The position numbers were made by a program, and so were the translations under genes. A stretch of 64,000 nucleotides of DNA. Origin: Pseudomonadota bacterium (GTDB lineage Bacteria > Pseudomonadota > Alphaproteobacteria > Sphingomonadales > Sphingomonadaceae). A model generated the notes under the pieces. The model saw nothing but the letters and a program-made list of their open reading frames with translations, was not told the origin of the DNA and did not search any database. Where the stretch lies: the NCBI GenBank assembly GCA_021849075.1, contig JAJZTH010000007.1, positions 58,720 through 122,719 of the forward strand, read 5' to 3'. Below are positions 26,795 through 35,681 of this stretch, piece by piece (the stretch's first letter is position 1; each line of letters begins with the position of its first letter).

Positions 26795-28096
26795 CTACAG
26801 CACATATTTGCTGAGGTCGGTGTCGTGGGCGACGGCCGACAATTGCTTGTCGACATAGGCCCGGTCGATCACCAGTGTTTCGCCGCGGCGATCCTCCGCC
26901 TCGAAGCTCACATCCTCCAGCAGCTTTTCCATCACCGTCTGCAGGCGGCGGGCGCCGATATTCTCGACTTCGTTGTTCACCTCTGCCGCGATCTTCGCCA
27001 CGGCGCGAATGCCTTCGGGCGTCAGGTCGATCGTCACCTCTTCCGTCGCCAGCAGGGCGCGATATTGCGCGACAAGGCTGGCCTTGGTGTCGGACAGGAT
27101 CGCGACGAAATCTTCTTCGGTCAGAGCCTTCAGTTCAACGCGGATCGGCAGGCGGCCCTGTAGTTCGGGCAGCAGGTCGCTGGGCTTTGCAACATGGAAG
27201 GCGCCCGACGCGATGAACAGGATATGGTCGGTCTTGAGCGGGCCATATTTGGTCGAGACGGTCGTGCCCTCGATCAGCGGCAGCAGGTCACGCTGAACGC
27301 CTTCGCGACTGACGGAGCCGCCGCGCACATCGCTGACCGCGATCTTGTCTATCTCATCCAGGAAGACGATGCCATTCTGCTCGGCGCTGGTGATGGCGAC
27401 GCGGGCGACATCATCCTGATCCAGGCGCTTGTCCTGCTCTTCTTCGACCAGCTTGTCCCATGCATCGGCAACGCGCATCTTGCGCCGCTTCTTTTGGCTC
27501 TGGCCGAACGCCTTGGACATCATGTCGGACAGGTTGATCATGCCGACCTGACCGCCCATGCCGGGGATCTCCATCGGCATGGAGGGGCTGTCGGCGACTT
27601 CCACCTCGACTTCGACCTCGTTCATCTGATCGGCCTCGATCTTCTGGCGGAAGGAGAGGCGAGTCGCCTCGCTCGCTTCCTTGCCGGTCAGTGCGTCGAG
27701 CAGGCGCGTCATGGCGGCTTCGGACGCGGCTTCGCGCACGGCTTCCCGGCGGCGGTCCTTTTCCAGACGCACGGCTTCTTCCACCAGATCGCGGACGATC
27801 TGCTCCACATCGCGGCCGACATAGCCGACCTCGGTGAACTTGGTGGCCTCGACCTTGACGAAGGGGGCGTCCGCCAGTTTGGCGAGGCGGCGGCTGATCT
27901 CCGTCTTGCCGCAGCCCGTCGGCCCGATCATCAGGATATTCTTGGGCGTCACCTCATCGCGCAAATCGGCGGGCAGGTGCTGGCGACGCCAGCGGTTGCG
28001 CAGCGCTACGGCAACGGCGCGCTTGGCGTCATGCTGGCCGATGATGTGCGCGTCGAGCGCAGCGACGATGGCTTTGGGGGTCAGATTGTCGTTCAT
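26795..28096 (-). CDS. hslU: HslU ATPase of the HslUV protease
   Basis: A 433-residue AAA+ unfoldase that feeds substrates to HslV. The N-terminal [21 protein letters not shown] is typical. Walker A is GPTGCGKT (residues 58-65), Walker B is [11 protein letters not shown], and an intermediate I-domain lies between. The C-terminal tail ends LSKYVL, the segment that docks into HslV. It lies 17 bases after hslV and is co-transcribed with it. Confidence 0.98.
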   Translation of the reverse strand: MNDNLTPKAIVAALDAHIIGQHDAKRAVAVALRNRWRRQHLPADLRDEVTPKNILMIGPTGCGKTEISRRLAKLADAPFVKVEATKFTEVGYVGRDVEQIVRDLVEEAVRLEKDRRREAVREAASEAAMTRLLDALTGKEASEATRLSFRQKIEADQMNEVEVEVEVADSPSMPMEIPGMGGQVGMINLSDMMSKAFGQSQKKRRKMRVADAWDKLVEEEQDKRLDQDDVARVAITSAEQNGIVFLDEIDKIAVSDVRGGSVSREGVQRDLLPLIEGTTVSTKYGPLKTDHILFIASGAFHVAKPSDLLPELQGRLPIRVELKALTEEDFVAILSDTKASLVAQYRALLATEEVTIDLTPEGIRAVAKIAAEVNNEVENIGARRLQTVMEKLLEDVSFEAEDRRGETLVIDRAYVDKQLSAVAHDTDLSKYVL

Positions 28097-28113
28097 GATC
28101 TTTTCTTGAAATC

Positions 28114-28683
28114 TCAGTTGGCGCTGTCGAGCGTTTCGATGGTCAGCTGGTCATTGGTATAGACGCAGATGTCGGCGGCGACGGCCATCGCCTTGCGGGC
28201 CAGGGTTTCGGCGTCTTGTTCATAGTCCACCAGTGCGCGCGCGGCGGCGAGGGCGAAATTGCCGCCAGATCCGATCGCGGCGACGCCGCCCAGAGGCTCC
28301 AGCACATCGCCATTGCCGGTCAGGATCAGCGTCACATCCTTGTCCGCGACGATCATCATCGCTTCCAGATTGCGCAGATATTTGTCGGTACGCCAGTCTT
28401 TGGCCAGTTCCACGGCGGCGCGCATCAACTGGCCGTTATGGCGCTCCAGCTTGGCCTCCAGCCGTTCGAACAGAGTGAAGGCGTCGGCAGTGGCGCCAGC
28501 GAAACCGCCAATGACGCTGCCGTCGTGCAGGCGGCGCACCTTGCGGGCATTGGGCTTCATCACCGTCTGACCCATGGATACCTGACCGTCGCCGGCAACG
28601 ACGACCTTTCCATTCTTGCGGGCGGACATGATGGTGGTGCCGTGCCAGACCGGCATGGCGGAAGAGCTGCGTTGGTCGTTCAT
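28114..28683 (-). CDS. hslV: HslV peptidase subunit
   Basis: The proteasome-like threonine peptidase of HslUV. The catalytic Thr is the first of [20 protein letters not shown] after a short leader, and GNGDVLEP and [13 protein letters not shown] follow. The start is uncertain: ATG at 28692, 28683 or 28656. A heat-shock-like -10 element would overlap 28692, so 28683 (189 residues) is preferred. Confidence 0.96.
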   Translation of the reverse strand: MNDQRSSSAMPVWHGTTIMSARKNGKVVVAGDGQVSMGQTVMKPNARKVRRLHDGSVIGGFAGATADAFTLFERLEAKLERHNGQLMRAAVELAKDWRTDKYLRNLEAMMIVADKDVTLILTGNGDVLEPLGGVAAIGSGGNFALAAARALVDYEQDAETLARKAMAVAADICVYTNDQLTIETLDSAN

Positions 28684-28690
28684 GGCCGGC

Positions 28691-28719
28691 ATATGGGACG
28701 CCGTAACGCTGCGTGCAAG
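28691..28719 (-). promoter_or_regulatory. candidate sigma-32 (heat-shock) promoter of hslVU
   Basis: On the minus strand CTTGCAC (28719-28713), a 15-base spacer and CCCATAT (28697-28691) match the RpoH pattern CTTGAAA-spacer-CCCATNT. hslVU is a classical heat-shock operon. The -10 element touches the first possible hslV ATG, arguing for a downstream start and a very short leader. Confidence 0.45.
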
Positions 28720-28858
28720 TCACTCCGGCCTGCGCGCCAGACCGTGTCATTTTGACGACAATATTCTTACATTTTATTCAGGAACAAAAGCTGCATAATT
28801 GACATTGTGCACTGCAATAAGAATGATGCGCATCGAATTTCCCAAGGAGCCTCTCATT

Positions 28859-29047
28859 ATGTCTCTCAAAGCCAGAGCACAGGAAAAGGTCGAGCGGGCG
28901 GGAATTTCCAACTACTCGTTCGATCAGGATATTCTGGTCATGTGCGGCAACCGGTACACGATCGAACTGTGCGAATGTGGCGAGCCGGAATGTGACGGCG
29001 TGCGCCTGCGCAAGAACGCGACCGCCATCGGCCGCGTCCTCCAGTAA
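28859..29047 (+). CDS. small cysteine-containing hypothetical protein
   Basis: The ATG at 28859 with AAGGAG 9 bases upstream gives 62 residues; an earlier in-frame GTG/TTG start lacks a ribosome site. The C-terminal half has a cysteine cluster, MCGNRYTIELCECGEPECDG, that could bind a metal, and ends in a basic RLRKNATAIGRVLQ. No signal peptide. Family not recognised. Divergent from hslV. Confidence 0.7.
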   Translation: MSLKARAQEKVERAGISNYSFDQDILVMCGNRYTIELCECGEPECDGVRLRKNATAIGRVLQ

Positions 29048-29057
29048 CGCTTTACTG

Positions 29058-29195
29058 TCAGTGCATGGCGTCCTTGCCGGCGCGTCCTACCGATTCGATG
29101 TCGCGACCGACGCCCTGTACCGTATTGCAGGCGGCCAGCGTGGCGAGCAGCAGCCCACCGATCACCAGGACGAAAGCGTGACGCATAGGATTCAT
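29058..29195 (-). CDS. entericidin A/B-like lipoprotein
   Basis: A 45-residue peptide from the ATG at 29195, preceded by GGAG. A hydrophobic signal (FVLVIGGLLLATLAAC) ends in the lipobox LAAC, so the mature peptide starts at a lipidated Cys. The mature part NTVQGVGRDIESVGRAGKDA is the standard entericidin amphipathic helix. These tiny envelope lipoproteins respond to stress; their role in alphaproteobacteria is not settled. It faces the 62-residue gene convergently. Confidence 0.88.
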   Translation of the reverse strand: MNPMRHAFVLVIGGLLLATLAACNTVQGVGRDIESVGRAGKDAMH

Positions 29196-29323
29196 TCTCC
29201 AGAGATTTTGACCCACCATCCATAAGCCCGCTTTGGATATGCGGGAAGCATTTTGCATCAAATCGATGGACATGTATTGACAGCGCGCGCGACCGATGCG
29301 AAAGGCCGCCTCCTCCTTACAGG

Positions 29324-29398
29324 GGGCGCGTAGCTCAGCGGTAGAGCACACCCTTCACACGGGTGGGGTCACAGGTTCAATCCCTGTCGCGCCCACCA
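29324..29398 (+). tRNA. tRNA-Val (CAC)
   Basis: The complete cloverleaf is visible: acceptor GGGCGCG pairs with CGCGCCC, the D arm has GCTC...GAGC, and the anticodon stem CACCC/GGGTG holds the loop TTCACAC with anticodon CAC. The T arm is ACAGG-TTCAATC-CCTGT, and CCA is encoded at 29396-29398. A hairpin (ATGTTTTCAAC...GTTGAAACAT) follows at once. Confidence 0.97.
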
Positions 29399-29425
29399 TG
29401 TTTTCAACGACTTAAGTTGAAACAT
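29398..29425 (+). terminator. hairpin directly after tRNA-Val
   Basis: ATGTTTTCAAC and GTTGAAACAT pair over 10 bp with one bulged T. There is no clear T-run, so the terminator call is tentative. The remaining 150 bases to 29581 show no gene. Confidence 0.4.
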
Positions 29426-29581
29426 GGTCAGGTCCACGAAAAATTGTGAAATGCATCCCATGTGCCGAAATGCGCGGCGCGAAAGTCATGTTGGGTGCGA
29501 TTCGTCCTGTTCAACGCGGGCATATGCCTGCGGGACTGGCCTACCCTCCACATCCTGTAAAAATCATGACCTTTGATCGCC

Positions 29582-30679
29582 TCAATTCTGGTCGCGGGCC
29601 TGCGCGAAGCGGGCGAGATGCAGCTCAGCGTCGCCAAACTGGCGTGCGATGGCATAGAGGCGGCGATAATGATGGCTGATGTTCAGTTCTTCCGTCACGC
29701 CGATCCCGCCATGCAACTGGATCGCCTGTGCGCCGACCTGAAGCCCGCCGGTCGACACTTGCACCTTTGCCGCTGATACCGCGGCCGTACTGGCCTGGGC
29801 ATCGTCGCCTGCCATTGCACCGAATGCGGCGTAGAGGAGGGACCGGGTCATTTCGACCTCGATCAGCATGTCGGCCATGCGATGCTGCAATGCCTGAAAA
29901 TTGCCGATGGCCGTGCCGAATTGCTTGCGCATTTTCAGATAGTCGCGCGTGGCCCACAACGCTGCATCCATGACGCCCAACGCCTCGCCGCACAGCGCGA
30001 TCAGCCCATGCTCCATGGCCCGATCGATCGCACCCGGCACCTGCGCCCCGGACGCCAGCAGCACCGCTTCCGCCCCGTCCAGGGCCACATCGGAGACCCG
30101 ATGGTTGTCCAACGTGCGATAATCGGTGCGGCTGACGCCTGCGGCATCGGCGGCGACCAGATACAGCCCGATCTCGTCGCCATTCCGGGCGGACACGAGC
30201 ATATTGTCAGCCCGGCCAGCGCCTTCCACCAGCGTCTTGACACCAGTCAGTCGATTGCCGTCCGCCCGCATATCGACATGGCGCCAGTCGCCGCGTCCGG
30301 CCGCTTCCTGCAAGACCGGAACGATGATGCTCTCCCCCATCACCAATGGACCAATCAGGTCCGCGGCTGTCTCGCCATCGATCCCGGCGAGCAATTGCGT
30401 AGCGATCACATGCGGAACAAACGGCTCCGTTACCAGGCCACGGCCCAGTTCTTCGGCAATAAGCGCATTTTCGGTTCCGCCGCCGCCAAAGCCGCCCGCT
30501 TCCTCGGACAGGCCCGCACCCAACCATCCCAGTTCGGCGAACATAGCCCAGTGACGGGGTGCATATCCGCCATCCGACCGGACGATGGTAAACCGCTCCT
30601 CCCAGCCATATTCGCGCTCGACAAAGCGCCGGACGCTGTCGCGCAGGGCATCCTGTTCGGATGTATAGGAAAAATCCAT
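29582..30679 (-). CDS. acyl-CoA dehydrogenase (small partner of a pair)
   Basis: About 365 residues from the ATG at 30679 (MDFSYTSEQDALRDSVRRF); a GTG three codons earlier is possible. The fold order is N-terminal helical domain, a middle beta domain, and a C-terminal helical domain with QLHGGIGVTEELNISHHYRR. It starts 5 bases after the stop of the dehydrogenase at 30685. Side-by-side ACAD genes of this style form alpha2beta2 enzymes in steroid side-chain breakdown (FadE type), so a hetero-complex is likely. Substrate unknown. Confidence 0.92.
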   Translation of the reverse strand: MDFSYTSEQDALRDSVRRFVEREYGWEERFTIVRSDGGYAPRHWAMFAELGWLGAGLSEEAGGFGGGGTENALIAEELGRGLVTEPFVPHVIATQLLAGIDGETAADLIGPLVMGESIIVPVLQEAAGRGDWRHVDMRADGNRLTGVKTLVEGAGRADNMLVSARNGDEIGLYLVAADAAGVSRTDYRTLDNHRVSDVALDGAEAVLLASGAQVPGAIDRAMEHGLIALCGEALGVMDAALWATRDYLKMRKQFGTAIGNFQALQHRMADMLIEVEMTRSLLYAAFGAMAGDDAQASTAAVSAAKVQVSTGGLQVGAQAIQLHGGIGVTEELNISHHYRRLYAIARQFGDAELHLARFAQARDQN

Positions 30680-30684
30680 GATCG

Positions 30685-31887
30685 TCACAGCTCCAGCACG
30701 GTCTTGGCGATCAACGTGCGCTGAATTTCATTGGCGCCGCCATAGATGGTGGTGGCGCGGCGGAACATCGCCTTGGCGGCGATGCCGATGCCATGATCGG
30801 GCACCGGTGGGGTCAGTCCATCCTCGAACATGCGATGTTCACCCTCCGGATTCAGGCAGATTGCAAGCCCGCGATCGCCCAGCGCCTCGACGGCAAGATC
30901 GGCGACCCGCTGCCGCAGTTCGGAGCCGCGCACCTTGACCAGCGATGCGATGGAGCCGCCGTCATGCGATCCTGACGTCAGGGCGCGCAGCACGGCGGTT
31001 TCCAGCGCCATCGTATCAATCTCGATCCGCGCCAGCCTGTTGCGAAAGGACGGATCTTCCATCAGCGGTCTGCCATTTTTCTGTTCGATCCGGGCAATGT
31101 CGCGCAGTTGCACGATGTCGCGCTTGGTGTGCGGCACCTCCGCGCTATTGGTCCGTTCATTGGTCAGCAGGAATTTGGCGTAGGACCAGCCGGCCCCTTC
31201 CTGACCCACCAGATTGGCGGCAGGCACGGGCACTTCGTCAAAGAAAAATTCGTTGACGGTCAGCCCTTCATCGATGGTCCAGATCGGCCGCCGGGTGATG
31301 CCAGGGCTTTTCAGGTCGATCATCAGGGCCGAAATGCCGGCCTGGGGCTTCGCCTCCATATCGGTGCGCACCAGCATGAAGATCATGTCGGCATGGTGGC
31401 CCTCGGTCGTCCAGGTCTTCTGGCCGGTCACGACATAGTCGTCGCCATCGCGCACCGCGCGGGTGCGCAGCGAGGCGAGGTCGGACCCCGAACCCGGTTC
31501 CGAAAAGCCCTGCGCCCAAAAAGTGTCGCCGGTGCGAATGCCGGGCAGATAGGTTTGGCGCTGCTCTTCCGACGCAAAAGTATAGAGGACGGGCGCGACC
31601 AGTTCCGGGCCGATCCGGTCCATGGTCGGCGCATAGGCGAGACGCATCTCCTCCTCGAAAATGAAGCGCTGCACCCCGGTCCATCCGGTGCCGCCATAGG
31701 CCACCGGGAAATGCGGAACAGACCAGCCTTTGGCAGCCAGGATTTTCGCCCAGCGCGCCTGATCTTCGCGGCGGGGATGATAGTCATAGCGGCCCCGGCG
31801 GGCCAGGTCGGGGGGCAGATTCGCCTGGATGAAGGCCCTGACTTCGGCGCGGAAAGCCGTATCTTCGGCGCTAAAATATGATGTCAT
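30685..31887 (-). CDS. acyl-CoA dehydrogenase (large partner of a pair)
   Basis: A 400-residue FAD enzyme that makes the alpha-beta double bond in an acyl-CoA. FWAQGFSEPGSGSDLASLRTRAV is the flavin-contacting segment (about residues 122-145), KTWTTEGHHADMIFML follows, and the C-terminus has IYGGANEIQRTLIAKTVLEL. It is first of the two-gene unit with 29582-30679. Its promoter gap, shared with the thioesterase gene, holds a copy of the shared palindrome (31910-31931). Confidence 0.95.
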   Translation of the reverse strand: MTSYFSAEDTAFRAEVRAFIQANLPPDLARRGRYDYHPRREDQARWAKILAAKGWSVPHFPVAYGGTGWTGVQRFIFEEEMRLAYAPTMDRIGPELVAPVLYTFASEEQRQTYLPGIRTGDTFWAQGFSEPGSGSDLASLRTRAVRDGDDYVVTGQKTWTTEGHHADMIFMLVRTDMEAKPQAGISALMIDLKSPGITRRPIWTIDEGLTVNEFFFDEVPVPAANLVGQEGAGWSYAKFLLTNERTNSAEVPHTKRDIVQLRDIARIEQKNGRPLMEDPSFRNRLARIEIDTMALETAVLRALTSGSHDGGSIASLVKVRGSELRQRVADLAVEALGDRGLAICLNPEGEHRMFEDGLTPPVPDHGIGIAAKAMFRRATTIYGGANEIQRTLIAKTVLEL

Positions 31888-31909
31888 GGCCCTCTCAGTC
31901 TTTTTCGTT

Positions 31910-31931
31910 ATTAGTTTGCTAGCATATCATT
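31910..31931. promoter_or_regulatory. copy of the shared palindromic operator
   Basis: TTAGTTTGCT then AGCATATCAT matches the TATAGTATGCT palindrome at 16 of 22 positions. It lies in the 87-base gap between the divergent dehydrogenase (start 31887) and thioesterase (start 31975), so it could control both. Confidence 0.55.
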
Positions 31932-31974
31932 TGGAGATTGCCTATAGCCAAGACAAGGCAGGAGGGAAGAGGGC

Positions 31975-32871
31975 ATGTCGCGCAAATATGATGCAAGCCT
32001 TTATGATGCGCAGTGGGTCAGGGACATACCGGCGCTGCTGGCGCTGGACGAGATCGAACCGGACCTGTTCCGCAACCGGGACAATCAGCGCAATGTCTAT
32101 CGCGCTCTGTTCGGCGGACAGATCGTGGCGCAGGCGCTGGCGGCGGCGGACCGGACCGCGCCCGATCGCACCATTCATTCGCTCCATGCCTATTTCCTGC
32201 GCGCGGGCATCGATTCCGAACCGATCGACTATCGGGTGGAGCGCTTGCGTGATGGCGGCCGTTTTTCCACCCGTCGGGTTGAAGCGTTGCAGAAGGAGCA
32301 GCTTATCCTGACGATGGAGGCATCCTATCGCTCGCCGGTTGCCGGTTTCAGCCATTATCGCGCCAGTCCAATTCCGTTCGATCCGGAAAATGCGCTGGAC
32401 GAAGACACATTTCGCACGTTGCGCGCCGAAGATGGGCAGGTTTATGGCGCGCTGTTCGGCGGCCATTATCCGATCGAGGTGCGTCTGCCCGGCAGATTGG
32501 GTTTCCTGGAGCGCAATGCAACGGGCAAGCGCCATTACTGGCTGCGCGCGCCCGGCGCGGAAGGGTGCGACGATCCGGTGGTGCAGCGGCAAATCCTGGC
32601 CTTCCTGTCCGATTTCATGTTCGCCGGCGCGCCGCTGTCGCGGCATACGATCGCGCTGCCGGGACCGCATCTGTTCGTCGCCAGCCTGGATCATTGCCTG
32701 TGGTTTCATCGCGATGTGCGCTGCGACGATTGGCTCCTGTTCGAAACCGATGGCCCAAACGCGGAAAATGGCGTCAACCTAGCGCGGGGCTTGATCTACA
32801 ACCGGGCGGGGGAACTGGTCGCCTCCATGGTGCAGGAGGCATTGCAATATCCGGTCGATCCGGCCGGATAG
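31975..32871 (+). CDS. tesB: acyl-CoA thioesterase II
   Basis: A 298-residue double hot-dog thioesterase releasing free acid from acyl-CoA. FRNRDNQRNVYRALFGGQIVAQAL is the N-terminal hot-dog signature, SLHAYFLRAG follows, and the C-terminal half has SLDHCLWFHRDVRCDDWLLFET with the catalytic Asp region. AGGAGGG precedes the ATG. Divergent from the dehydrogenase pair, it probably acts as overflow or CoA recycling in the same pathway. Confidence 0.94.
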   Translation: MSRKYDASLYDAQWVRDIPALLALDEIEPDLFRNRDNQRNVYRALFGGQIVAQALAAADRTAPDRTIHSLHAYFLRAGIDSEPIDYRVERLRDGGRFSTRRVEALQKEQLILTMEASYRSPVAGFSHYRASPIPFDPENALDEDTFRTLRAEDGQVYGALFGGHYPIEVRLPGRLGFLERNATGKRHYWLRAPGAEGCDDPVVQRQILAFLSDFMFAGAPLSRHTIALPGPHLFVASLDHCLWFHRDVRCDDWLLFETDGPNAENGVNLARGLIYNRAGELVASMVQEALQYPVDPAG

Positions 32872-32874
32872 GCG

Positions 32875-33483
32875 TCAGGCCGGTACGCGATCGGGCATCC
32901 GGTTGAGATAGACCGGGTCTTGCCGGTCCCGCCGTCCGGGCAGATTATAATGCGCGACATGGCCCGCGTCGGTGATCCGCGTACTGGGGCGGATATCGTT
33001 CCATTCATTGGTGATCTTGCGCCGCAGGATTTTCCATTGCCCCTGCCGCCGTTCGAACAGGTCGATATAGCGGCCGCCACAATAATAATCATGCCTGCCG
33101 TCGATCGTACCCTCGGCCCTGGCTTTCGCGGCATAGTCGGCGCCGAAGAAGGCTGTTACGGCCTCCTCGCCGCTCGGCACCTGCTGATAGGCCCAATAAT
33201 AGGATTCCGACGTCGCGAAATCGCCCTCCACATCTATCGTGCAATGGGTGACGCTGTGCATGCCGTCCAATATGCCTTCGCGCAGGGACGGGATGATCGT
33301 TTCGGCAAACTCCATGGCATTGCCGGAAAAGGAGCCATGATCGTCCGTGCCGTCGGGATGATAGATGGTCTTGAGCAGTTCCAGATCGCACCGGTCGATC
33401 GCACGGCAGTAGAGTTTGAGGATATGCTCGATTTCCTGCCGGTCCAGCGCCACGCGAAGCCGCGCCTCAAGCTGCTCGTCCAT
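32875..33483 (-). CDS. SnoaL/NTF2-fold protein
   Basis: About 202 residues from the ATG at 33483, which follows GGGAGAGG. LDRQEIEHILKLYCRAIDRCD and LKTIYHPDGTDDHGSF are typical of the SnoaL-like polyketide cyclase/hydratase superfamily, including dehydratases and isomerases of aromatic and steroid pathways. It lies 23 bases after the start region of the hydratase at 33507-34304 and is probably in one unit with it and the P450. Reaction unknown. Confidence 0.85.
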   Translation of the reverse strand: MDEQLEARLRVALDRQEIEHILKLYCRAIDRCDLELLKTIYHPDGTDDHGSFSGNAMEFAETIIPSLREGILDGMHSVTHCTIDVEGDFATSESYYWAYQQVPSGEEAVTAFFGADYAAKARAEGTIDGRHDYYCGGRYIDLFERRQGQWKILRRKITNEWNDIRPSTRITDAGHVAHYNLPGRRDRQDPVYLNRMPDRVPA

Positions 33484-33506
33484 ATATCCTCTCCCTTTTC
33501 TGTCGT

Positions 33507-34304
33507 TCATTCGCCCTTGAATTCGGGCCGTCGCTTTTCCATCACCGCATGCACCGCCTCGCCAAAATCGCGGGTGTAGGTGCTCAGCCCTTCATAGGCG
33601 ACGCCTGCTTCGAACACCGAACTGAACAGTTGCCGCAATGCGATATTCGTCACCGACTTGGTGTAGCGGATCGCCGATTGCGCCCCGCGCGCCAGCTTCT
33701 GCGCATAGCTATCGACATAGGCGTCCAGTTCGGCTGCAGGCATGACGAAGCTGATCAGGTTGATCCGCTCCGCCGTCACCGCATCGATCGCATCGCCGGT
33801 CAGCAGATAATGTTTGGCCTTGGCAAAGCCGATCAGTTGCGGCCAGATCAGGGCACCGCCATCACCCGCCACCAGCCCCAATCGGACATGCGGGTCGGCG
33901 AACCGGACATGGTCGGCGGCGATTACGATATCGGACAACAAAGCGATCGACGCGCCAAAGCCCACTGCGTCGCCATTCACCTTGGCGATCACGGGCTTGG
34001 GGCAGTCGAGCAGGCCCATGACGATGCGCCGCATGCTCTTGGCTTCATGGACGAAGGGGACGCGGTCCCCCTTCACCTGCTTTTCCAGCCAGTCGAAATC
34101 GCCGCCGGCCGAAAACGCCTTGCCCGCGCCGGTCAGGACGATGACGTCGCTGTCCGGGTCGTCCGCCGCCTCAAAGAAGACGCGCGCCATTTCCTCATGC
34201 AGCGCATGGTTGACTGCATTCATCAATTCCGGCCGGTTCATCATGATCGTCAGCACCCGGCCGGTGCGCGACAGGGTCAACAGTTTATAATGATCGAAAT
34301 TCAT
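33507..34304 (-). CDS. enoyl-CoA hydratase/isomerase
   Basis: A 265-residue crotonase-fold enzyme. The oxyanion loop segments are AGKAFSAGGDFDWLE (about residues 57-71) and KVNGDAVGFGASIALLSDIVIAAD. The usual GG at the helix start is replaced by GF-GA (VGFGAS), and catalytic Glu positions are not obvious, so it might be an isomerase, thioesterase or ring-cleaving member. It sits between a P450 and a SnoaL protein in one minus-strand run. Confidence 0.92.
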   Translation of the reverse strand: MNFDHYKLLTLSRTGRVLTIMMNRPELMNAVNHALHEEMARVFFEAADDPDSDVIVLTGAGKAFSAGGDFDWLEKQVKGDRVPFVHEAKSMRRIVMGLLDCPKPVIAKVNGDAVGFGASIALLSDIVIAADHVRFADPHVRLGLVAGDGGALIWPQLIGFAKAKHYLLTGDAIDAVTAERINLISFVMPAAELDAYVDSYAQKLARGAQSAIRYTKSVTNIALRQLFSSVFEAGVAYEGLSTYTRDFGEAVHAVMEKRRPEFKGE

Positions 34305-34358
34305 GCCGGTCCCTTCGATGGCCTGGGCGATGCCGTTCCATTCATGCGCGTGGGCCGG

Positions 34359-35591
34359 TCAGAAGACAATGTGCAGATGGTCGAGCGCATGGATCGCGAA
34401 ATGCGGAATGAAGCGCGGTTCTGGATGATCGGGCGACAGGCGCAAATTGGGCAGCCGCTCCAACAGGCGGCGGATGGCAATGCGCATCTCTCCACGCGCC
34501 AGTTGATTGCCGATGCAGAAATGGATGCCGCGCCCGAACGCCAGATGATTGCGCACGCCCTTGCGCTCCACATCAAAATCTGCAGGGCATTGCCACTGTG
34601 CCGGATCGCGATTACCCGCGAGATAGCTGAGCATCAGCACGCCGCCTTCGGGAATGTCGACATCGCCGATCCGGCTGGCCTGCGTCGCGACGCGCCACAT
34701 GTGCGGCACGGGCGAATGGGACCGCAGCACTTCTTCGATGAAGCTCGGAATACGGCTGGGGTCCGCCTCTATCCGCGCGCGTAATTCGGGCTTGGTCAGC
34801 AGCAGCCACATGGCCGTGGTGATGCCGGTGGTGGTGGTTTCGTTGCCCGCCACCAGCAACTGATGGGCGATTGCGATCAGCGCGGGCGGACTGAGCGTTT
34901 CGCCATCCACCTCCGCATGAACGAGCCGACTGAGCAGATTATCCTCCGGCTGCGTGCGATAGCGTTCGGCGCGCGCATGCAGATAATTTTGCATGTCGAT
35001 CAGATGATCGGTGATCTCCAACTCGCGATCGGGATCGAGCAGCGGATTGTTGCGCTCCACCGTCACGTCGGACCATAGCTTGAACCGATCATAGTCGGCG
35101 CGATCGACTCCCAGCTGGTCGGCGATGATGTACATCGGCACCTTGATCGCAAATTCGGGCAACAGGTTGGCGCAACCATTGGGCAGCATGCCGTCGATCA
35201 GTTCATCGACCAGCGCCTCGATATAGGGTTCGAGCGACTTGACATAGCTGGGCGTGAACGCCTTTTCGACCAGCGCGCGATAGGATGTATGGCCGGGCGG
35301 GTCGTTGGTGACGAGCGTGTGCATTTCGGGGAAGCCACGGTCGGCAAAGCGGCGCGCTACTTCTTCTGCTACCGGCGAATCATGCCGGCCGACCACCACC
35401 GTCGTCTTGTTGGAATAGATTTCGGGATGGGCCGAGATATGGCCGATATCCTCATAGCGGGTCACGACATACATGCCGGTCAGCGGGTCTTTATAGACCG
35501 GCGCTTCGGCCAGCAGGCGGTCGAGAAAGGGGAAGGGGCAGGTCTGAATCTCCGGCGAGGCCAGGCTACCCAATGTGTCTTGAACCGTCAT
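34359..35591 (-). CDS. cytochrome P450
   Basis: A 410-residue soluble P450. I-helix VAGNETTTTG, ExxR in EEVLRSHSP, haem loop FGRGIHFCIG with Cys359. It heads the minus-strand unit P450-hydratase-SnoaL (34359, 33507, 32875). Its promoter gap, shared with the plus-strand SnoaL gene, has two copies of the shared palindrome. It is distinct from the P450 at 2058 in most positions outside the motifs. Confidence 0.95.
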   Translation of the reverse strand: MTVQDTLGSLASPEIQTCPFPFLDRLLAEAPVYKDPLTGMYVVTRYEDIGHISAHPEIYSNKTTVVVGRHDSPVAEEVARRFADRGFPEMHTLVTNDPPGHTSYRALVEKAFTPSYVKSLEPYIEALVDELIDGMLPNGCANLLPEFAIKVPMYIIADQLGVDRADYDRFKLWSDVTVERNNPLLDPDRELEITDHLIDMQNYLHARAERYRTQPEDNLLSRLVHAEVDGETLSPPALIAIAHQLLVAGNETTTTGITTAMWLLLTKPELRARIEADPSRIPSFIEEVLRSHSPVPHMWRVATQASRIGDVDIPEGGVLMLSYLAGNRDPAQWQCPADFDVERKGVRNHLAFGRGIHFCIGNQLARGEMRIAIRRLLERLPNLRLSPDHPEPRFIPHFAIHALDHLHIVF

Positions 35592-35621
35592 GTCCTCTCC
35601 TGGAACGTCTTGCTATCGATA

Positions 35622-35658
35622 ATATGAATGCTAGCATATCGAAAGCTAGCGTACATAT
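35622..35658. promoter_or_regulatory. two copies of the shared palindromic operator
   Basis: ATGCTAGCAT (perfect palindromic core, 35628-35637) and AAGCTAGCGTAC (35643-35654) have centres 15 bases apart, between the divergent P450 (35591) and SnoaL gene (35682). Copy spacing near one and a half helical turns suggests cooperative binding. Confidence 0.55.
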
Positions 35659-35681
35659 CAACGATGTTCAGGAGAGAGAAG

